Assembly (NCBI GenBank): GCA_024405395.1 | Contig: JAKSOW010000009.1 | Coordinates: forward strand, 1 to 46,316 | From: Kiritimatiellia bacterium | GTDB taxonomy: Bacteria; Verrucomicrobiota; Kiritimatiellia; RFP12; UBA1067 | DNA: 46,316 nt | Direction of reading: 5' to 3' | Shown: positions 42,706-46,316 of the stretch, in pieces | Layout of the letters: the number at the start of each line of letters is the position of its first letter | Numbering within the stretch: the first letter of the stretch is position 1 | Program-made: the position numbers and the translations under genes | The notes under the pieces: generated by a model | Told to the model about the DNA's origin: nothing | The model's database searches: none | The model's input: the letters and a program-made list of their open reading frames with translations, nothing else

Positions 42706-44088
42706 TCAGGCCTTTTTGTTCTTGAAGATCAGAATCAAGGCGAAGATCGCCCACACCACGAAGACGCCCACGCTGAACAGCCAGACGCCAAACCAGTTGG
42801 CGGGATTCGAAAGCACCAGCGTCATCGCTATGGCGACCCATACGCCCATCACCGGCTCATGGAAAAGCTGCTTGTAGCCGAAAGCCGTGGCAGCCGCCGT
42901 CTTGTTCTCGGGATCCACCGTGCGCAGCAGCAGCAGGCCTGTGGCCGTGACGCCCGTAGCCTGCCCGAATTCCGTGATCGAACGTTCAAACCAGGCGTCC
43001 TTGAAGATGCGCGGTCCGATGAAGAACACCGCCAACATCGTCCACACGAGACCGGATGCGACAAGGATGACCAAGGGCTGCCAGTTCTGCGCCACAACGG
43101 AGATCTGAATCGTCGCCACGGCAGACAGCGACAGGAAATCGAGCGCCGTGCCGGCGATGCGCTGCATCTGATGGCGATCGATGAAGAGGCGCAGCCGCAG
43201 ATGATGGGCAATGGCCTGCAGGACGACACCACCCAGCATGCAAAGCGGGAAAAGCGGGAACCCCTTGAACAGACGCGTCTTGGCGCTCGGGAACAGGGCC
43301 ACCTCAGTCCCTTGAAGCCCCTTGAGCACCAGAAAGCCGATCAGTACCGAAAGGCCGACCATAGCCAGATGCCAGGCAAGAGAGTCAACGCTGTCGGAAC
43401 AGACGGTCTGCCTTCCGGCCTCAGGACGATCCTTCTCCGGATAGACGCCGATGCGCTCATGGAACGTGCGTTCGGAGAACGGACGCACACTAGAGACATG
43501 CCCCCGCTTGTAGGCGAAGTTGATGAAGAACATGCCCAGGATGATGCCCATGATCATGCCGGCCGTGGCCACGGTATAACCCAGCGCCAGTCCATCTTGC
43601 CAACCATAGGCGCTGAATACGCCCTGCATGCCGCCCACCGTGCCATGCCCTCCTTCGAAACCAAGCTCAAGCAGGTTTCCGAATGCTGGCGGCAACCCGA
43701 AGGATTTGGCCAGCACAAACCCCGCCAGCCCAATGCCGAGCACGAGCTGTCCCCAGGCCACGATCTGGCCAAAGCACAACTGGGAGAACGCACCACCGAT
43801 CACGTCCTTGACTTTGGGCGTCACCTTACCCAGGAAGAGCGTCGCGAAGATCACATTGATGAAGAATCCCGGCAACTGACGCAGTACCCCTGCCACATTC
43901 TGCGACTCCTGCGCGAATTCAGCGGAGGCGAACTTGGCGATAAGAGAGAAGCCCAACAGGCCAATCAGGCCACCAATCACAGCGCCGGGCAGATACAGTT
44001 GCTGAAGAAGCGGGACACGAAGACGAATCGCCTTGCCAAGGACGAGCAGAACTGAAAGCGTGCAAAAAGCGATGATTGCTGTGGTCAT
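42706..44088 (-). CDS. gltS: Sodium/glutamate symporter GltS
   Basis: 460 residues from ATG 44088, with AAAGGGA upstream; a longer frame would run into the tRNA. About 10-12 membrane helices in the inverted-repeat layout of the ESS family. Typical pieces are [37 protein letters not shown] (the glycine-rich reentrant loop) and [15 protein letters not shown]. It imports glutamate with sodium across the inner membrane. It directly follows tRNA-Arg and is two bases upstream of rph. Confidence 0.88.
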   Translation of the reverse strand: MTTAIIAFCTLSVLLVLGKAIRLRVPLLQQLYLPGAVIGGLIGLLGFSLIAKFASAEFAQESQNVAGVLRQLPGFFINVIFATLFLGKVTPKVKDVIGGAFSQLCFGQIVAWGQLVLGIGLAGFVLAKSFGLPPAFGNLLELGFEGGHGTVGGMQGVFSAYGWQDGLALGYTVATAGMIMGIILGMFFINFAYKRGHVSSVRPFSERTFHERIGVYPEKDRPEAGRQTVCSDSVDSLAWHLAMVGLSVLIGFLVLKGLQGTEVALFPSAKTRLFKGFPLFPLCMLGGVVLQAIAHHLRLRLFIDRHQMQRIAGTALDFLSLSAVATIQISVVAQNWQPLVILVASGLVWTMLAVFFIGPRIFKDAWFERSITEFGQATGVTATGLLLLRTVDPENKTAAATAFGYKQLFHEPVMGVWVAIAMTLVLSNPANWFGVWLFSVGVFVVWAIFALILIFKNKKA

Positions 44089-44100
44089 TCGGGTCCCTTT

Positions 44101-44177
44101 TGGTGGGACTGGCGGGGATCGAACCCGCAACCTACGGTTTAGGAAACCGTCGCTCTGTCCAGTTGAGCTACAGTCCC
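44101..44177 (-). tRNA. tRNA-Arg (anticodon CCT)
   Basis: The minus strand folds as a full cloverleaf: acceptor GGGACTG/CAGTCCC, D stem GCTC/GAGC, anticodon stem ACGGT/ACCGT with loop TTCCTAA (anticodon CCT, reading AGG), T stem GCGGG/CCCGC with TTCGATC, discriminator A and an encoded CCA (44101-44103). 74 nt plus CCA. It has its own promoter, and gltS starts 13 nt after it with no terminator. Confidence 0.95.
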
Positions 44178-44196
44178 GAGTGAAAACAGGTCATTT

Positions 44197-44224
44197 ATTG
44201 TAGCAAAACCTCTCTCAATGTCAA
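44197..44224 (-). promoter_or_regulatory. tRNA-Arg / gltS promoter
   Basis: On the minus strand TTGACA (44219-44224), a 16-nt spacer and TACAAT (44197-44202). The predicted start near 44190 is about 13 nt before the tRNA 5' end. With no terminator after the tRNA, it should also serve gltS, rph and the LWPF gene. Confidence 0.65.
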
Positions 44225-44324
44225 GCCAAAGGAATTTGCGAAAAAAGGTAATTTAGTGGCGCAGAGGACAGCCCTCCAGACACCAGCAACAGAAAGGGAG
44301 CCCTCGATTGGGACCGTGGCGCTT

Positions 44325-45278
44325 TTACTGCGCAACTAGATCGTAGACGCGCACGTAGTCGACCACGAAGTCATCTCCCTTCCGTGACGTCGCGTACGAT
44401 TCAGAGGTAGCCTTCCCGCTGCCATAGGTCGAATCAACGGCGTCGGGCTGGCGGTACCCCTTGGCTTCTGTGGTAATCAGAATGAACTCGGGCACGTGTG
44501 AAACGGCCTCCCCAGGACCAGTTCCCACCTTGAATCCACGCTGCCGGCCATCCAGATAGAGCGTATAACCATCCGGCTCCCAAAGCATGCCGAAAGTATG
44601 GAATTCCGTCTTGTCAACCCGCTCAACGCATTTCCCGTTCTCGCCCATCGGACGACGAGATGACGCGAAACTGCGATATTCGGCGCCATAGCCATTGTAG
44701 TGGAACCACGCGGGTATCACTTCCCCGGGTGCGAAGGACTCCATGATGTCATGCTCAATGCCGGAATAGGCCGGATCCGTCGTTGCCCCATGTGCCTCCG
44801 CCTGCATCCAGAAAGCCGACCACCAGCCAGGAAGCTGCTGCAGCCGACACCGGCATTCAAAGTATCCATACCTCTTGAGGTATCTGGCCTTGTCGCGTTT
44901 CGGGAACGGCCAAATGCCTTTGCGCAGTTGCGGAATGTCCCAGAGCAGAGTGGAGGTCTGCAGCTGCGGACTCTTCAGCTGCCCATCCTTCTCAATGAGC
45001 TTAAGCCGCACAACGCCATTGCTGACCTCGACGGCATTATCCTCCGGTGCTGCGAACCAGACGGCACGGCGCCCCCAGAAATTCGTGCGATAACACCATT
45101 TTGTCGAATCCAGCGCCGTTCCATTGAACTCGTCATGCCAGACAAGCTTCAGCTGCTTGCCCCTGGGCAAGAGTGAGGGCGCCTCCCCATCGACTACATT
45201 GACGGAACGACAATCCTGTGCGCCAGGCAACACACTGCCGCACAACGCCATGATGATAAGAGACAAAATCAGTTTCAT
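44325..45278 (-). CDS. Secreted glycoside hydrolase family 16 protein
   Basis: 317 residues from ATG 45278; the longer open frame contains the promoter. A signal peptide (about 1-20) is followed by a GH16 jelly-roll: LVWHDEFNGTALDSTKW, GYFECRCRLQQLPGWWSAFWMQ, the catalytic EHDIME (E175, D177, E180), HTFGMLWEPDGYTLYLDG and the C-terminal VDYVRVYDL. The nucleophile, helper Asp and acid/base are all present; His replaces the usual Ile after the first Glu. GH16 enzymes cut beta-glucans or marine galactans; the exact substrate is unclear. The mRNA is predicted to be leaderless. Confidence 0.9.
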   Translation of the reverse strand: MKLILSLIIMALCGSVLPGAQDCRSVNVVDGEAPSLLPRGKQLKLVWHDEFNGTALDSTKWCYRTNFWGRRAVWFAAPEDNAVEVSNGVVRLKLIEKDGQLKSPQLQTSTLLWDIPQLRKGIWPFPKRDKARYLKRYGYFECRCRLQQLPGWWSAFWMQAEAHGATTDPAYSGIEHDIMESFAPGEVIPAWFHYNGYGAEYRSFASSRRPMGENGKCVERVDKTEFHTFGMLWEPDGYTLYLDGRQRGFKVGTGPGEAVSHVPEFILITTEAKGYRQPDAVDSTYGSGKATSESYATSRKGDDFVVDYVRVYDLVAQ

Positions 45279-45285
45279 TCGAAGG

Positions 45286-45314
45286 ATTATGCCATTTCCA
45301 TTCGGCAAAGTCAA
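45286..45314 (-). promoter_or_regulatory. GH16 gene promoter, leaderless
   Basis: On the minus strand TTGACT (45309-45314), a 17-nt spacer and CATAAT (45286-45291) with an upstream TG. The -10 ends seven bases before the ATG at 45278, so the transcript should begin at the start codon. Confidence 0.55.
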
Positions 45315-45474
45315 CTATATAAACCACCATAACGATAAAGTGGAAGTGTTTCAAAGACGTTCCGGACACCCAAGCGACGGCCCTCTGCAAAAAAGACATC
45401 CCGCTGACCTGCGCCTCCACCCAAAGGACAAGCTGTCACCCTAGAACAACGGTCTGAAAGGCAGTGTGATCCAT

Positions 45475-45730
45475 ATGCGGCACTTCTACTTCGGCACGCG
45501 CCAGGCCGTCACCCACCTCACCGGCGTCACCTTCGGCACAGGCGCCGTACAGCGGCATTTGTCACTTGTCACCCCCTCCCCCGTAGGGGGAGAAGGGGTG
45601 AACAATGGCGGAGCCATTCAAATGACAAATGCGCCGTCCGCCGCCGAAGCCGTCCCGCCCCCCCCAGATCGAGGACTATGGACCCGATTCCGTCGAGGCC
45701 GAGATCCTGGCGACAGAGGCACTGTCATGA
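45475..45730 (+). pseudogene. Small gene split by a palindromic element
   Basis: A coding-looking, GC3-rich start (MRHFYFGTRQAVTHLTG, frame from 45475) runs into the 78-bp palindromic element. Beyond it, in another frame, a similarly biased stretch from about 45632 encodes PPQIEDYGPDSVEAEILATE and ends at TGA 45728-45730, overlapping the next ATG as ATGA. Joining the two gives a protein of about 60 residues. I infer an element insertion with frame change. The alternative is that the second part is its own 33-residue gene from ATG 45629. Confidence 0.4.
45555..45632. repeat. 78-bp nested-palindrome element (REP/MITE-like)
   Basis: The ends are a perfect 10-bp inverted repeat, GCATTTGTCA (45555-45564) and TGACAAATGC (45623-45632). 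Inside lie a GC-rich hairpin (CACCCC at 45570-45575 to GGGGTG at 45595-45600 with a C/G-run stem) and a smaller AATGGC/GCCATT hairpin. The heptad TTGTCAC appears twice at the left. It encodes nothing and looks like a REP or very small MITE. Confidence 0.6.
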
Positions 45731-46122
45731 GCTGGCGCAGCGAACGCTTCAACGACGCCATGCCGTCGCTCGACCGAATGCTCAAGGACGTGGACGCCAC
45801 CAAGGCTCCGATTCTCTTCGACAATGGGACTGGCGCGACACGCATTGTCGCCGCCTGCGACCGGTCGCCTGAGGACGAGGAAAAGAATGAGCGAGAATAT
45901 CTTTCGACCTACAACCGGAGGATCGCCGCCGCACGGATGCGCCTTGTCCGGCGCGGACTCGGCTACACGGTGCCCACGCTGATGTGCATCATCCGCAACG
46001 GCAGACGCTACGGCGACTCCGTGCGGGAGATCGCAACCTGCCGCCAAATCGGCTACGGGGCCGCGAAAAAACTCTATTTTGAACATCGCAAAAAAATTGA
46101 AGAAAGTTATTTCGGCCAATAA
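45727..46122 (+). CDS. Hypothetical protein, 131 residues
   Basis: Starts MSWRSERFNDAMPSLD at ATG 45727, overlapping the preceding small frame as ATGA; the frame is open further upstream only because the palindromic element changes phase. The C-terminal half is basic and helical (RRIAAARMRLVRRGLGYT, REIATCRQIGYGAAKKLYF), possibly a helix-turn-helix-like nucleic-acid-binding region, but I recognise no family. No signal peptide. Codon bias is GC3-rich like the piece before it. Confidence 0.55.
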   Translation: MSWRSERFNDAMPSLDRMLKDVDATKAPILFDNGTGATRIVAACDRSPEDEEKNEREYLSTYNRRIAAARMRLVRRGLGYTVPTLMCIIRNGRRYGDSVREIATCRQIGYGAAKKLYFEHRKKIEESYFGQ

Positions 46123-46203
46123 AATCAAGGGTCTCATGCATGCCGCCCAGGCGAAAGAAGGCGTTTTCAGGTTACTGAAGCGCACATGGATATATAGGGG
46201 GCA

Positions 46204-46277
46204 CGAGTGATGGTTCACTCGCCCCGAGAAACAAGAACGGCCGAGGGGCGGCACCGTCGAAAGACAGGCGCCGCCCC
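46204..46277 (+). promoter_or_regulatory. Structured leader before the last gene
   Basis: Two hairpins lie between 46123 and 46300: CGAGTGA/TCACTCG (46204-46221, 4-nt loop), which can extend with a GGGG/CCCC pair, and GGGGCGGC/GCCGCCCC (46245-46277). TATATA at about 46190-46195 could be a -10. The leader would be about 100 nt, ending in AAAGGA before the ATG at 46300. No known riboswitch recognised; no terminator T tract. Confidence 0.35.
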
Positions 46278-46299
46278 CGGCATCTACCGAAAGGACAGA

Positions 46300-46316
46300 A
46301 TGAGAATGACGAAGAT
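46300..46316 (+). CDS. Start of a gene cut by the window end
   Basis: ATG at 46300-46302 (MRMTK...) with AAAGGA seven bases upstream. Only five codons are visible, so nothing can be said about the product. Confidence 0.45.

Noticed and set aside
44225-44324. Possible terminator of the GH16 gene
   Set aside because: Short GC pairings exist (GAGG/CCTC) but there is no T tract and the stem is too weak.
45315-45465. Gap between the GH16 promoter and the next plus-strand frame
   Set aside because: I looked for a promoter, RNA or repeat. Only a weak CCAC/GTGG pairing and a TATAAA-like stretch are visible, not enough to call.
1-46316. CRISPR arrays, rRNA, complete insertion sequences, integrases or retrons
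   Set aside because: I read both strands for regularly spaced repeats, transposase or reverse-transcriptase motifs and rRNA signatures and found none.

Overview
The window looks like chromosome from a Gram-negative bacterium of the PVC superphylum, most likely a host-associated Verrucomicrobiota/Kiritimatiellae- or Lentisphaerae-type lineage. This is inferred from gene content only: type II-like IleRS, many secreted carbohydrate-active proteins (DUF4838, WbsX/GH99-like, SGNH, GH16, beta-helix lyase-like, ceramidase-like), lipoprotein and Tat signals, and moderately GC-rich genes separated by AT-rich promoters. I cannot place it by database search. There is no rRNA, CRISPR array, complete insertion sequence or integrase.

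Layout. Bases 1-3050 are an accessory patch: the tail of an unknown gene, then on the minus strand a GNAT acetyltransferase with a small upstream partner (toxin-antitoxin-like), an internally deleted remnant of a DNA methyltransferase gene, an unknown 82-residue protein, a membrane-anchored protein and a DjlA-like TerB/J-domain membrane protein. Bases 3300-7570 are a plus-strand housekeeping operon: purC, a free-standing NtrC C-terminal fragment (AAA lid plus Fis helix-turn-helix), ybaB, recR, a secreted Amidase_3 and a HAD-like protein. Bases 7546-17192 hold tilS, hisD, a patatin-like protein, ruvB, a SIS sugar isomerase, galM, rarA, a TolA-like membrane coiled-coil protein and a NYN nuclease-like protein, in alternating orientation. 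From 17189 to 45314 every gene is on the minus strand: MATE transporter, LRR lipoprotein, rfbA, ileS, uxaC, beta-helix protein, Tat-exported phosphoesterase, M16 peptidase, hisA, nadB, an oxidoreductase homologue, ceramidase-like protein, a pseudouridine synthase frame running without a stop into DUF4838, tandem SGNH hydrolase, WbsX-like protein, a tryptophan-rich LWPF repeat protein, rph, gltS, tRNA-Arg(CCT) and a GH16 enzyme. The last kilobase has a 78-bp nested-palindrome element sitting in a small gene, an unknown 131-residue protein and a structured leader before a gene cut off by the window end.

How it works together. The 23.5-28.5 kb and 32-45 kb stretches suggest a glycan-scavenging lifestyle: exported hydrolases and binding proteins, with glucuronate entering metabolism through UxaC and galactose through GalM. 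Three genome habits stand out. Several genes seem to be transcribed without a leader, with the -10 box only 6-8 nt before the start codon (tilS, ruvB, SIS, rarA, GH16). Extended -10 promoters share the form TATGRTATAAT. Convergent genes overlap at their 3' ends, twice through a palindromic stop (CTAG, TTAA). The items most worth follow-up are the Rlu/DUF4838 frame, the LWPF repeat protein, the leaderless promoters, the methyltransferase remnant beside the toxin-like pair, and the palindromic element near the right end.
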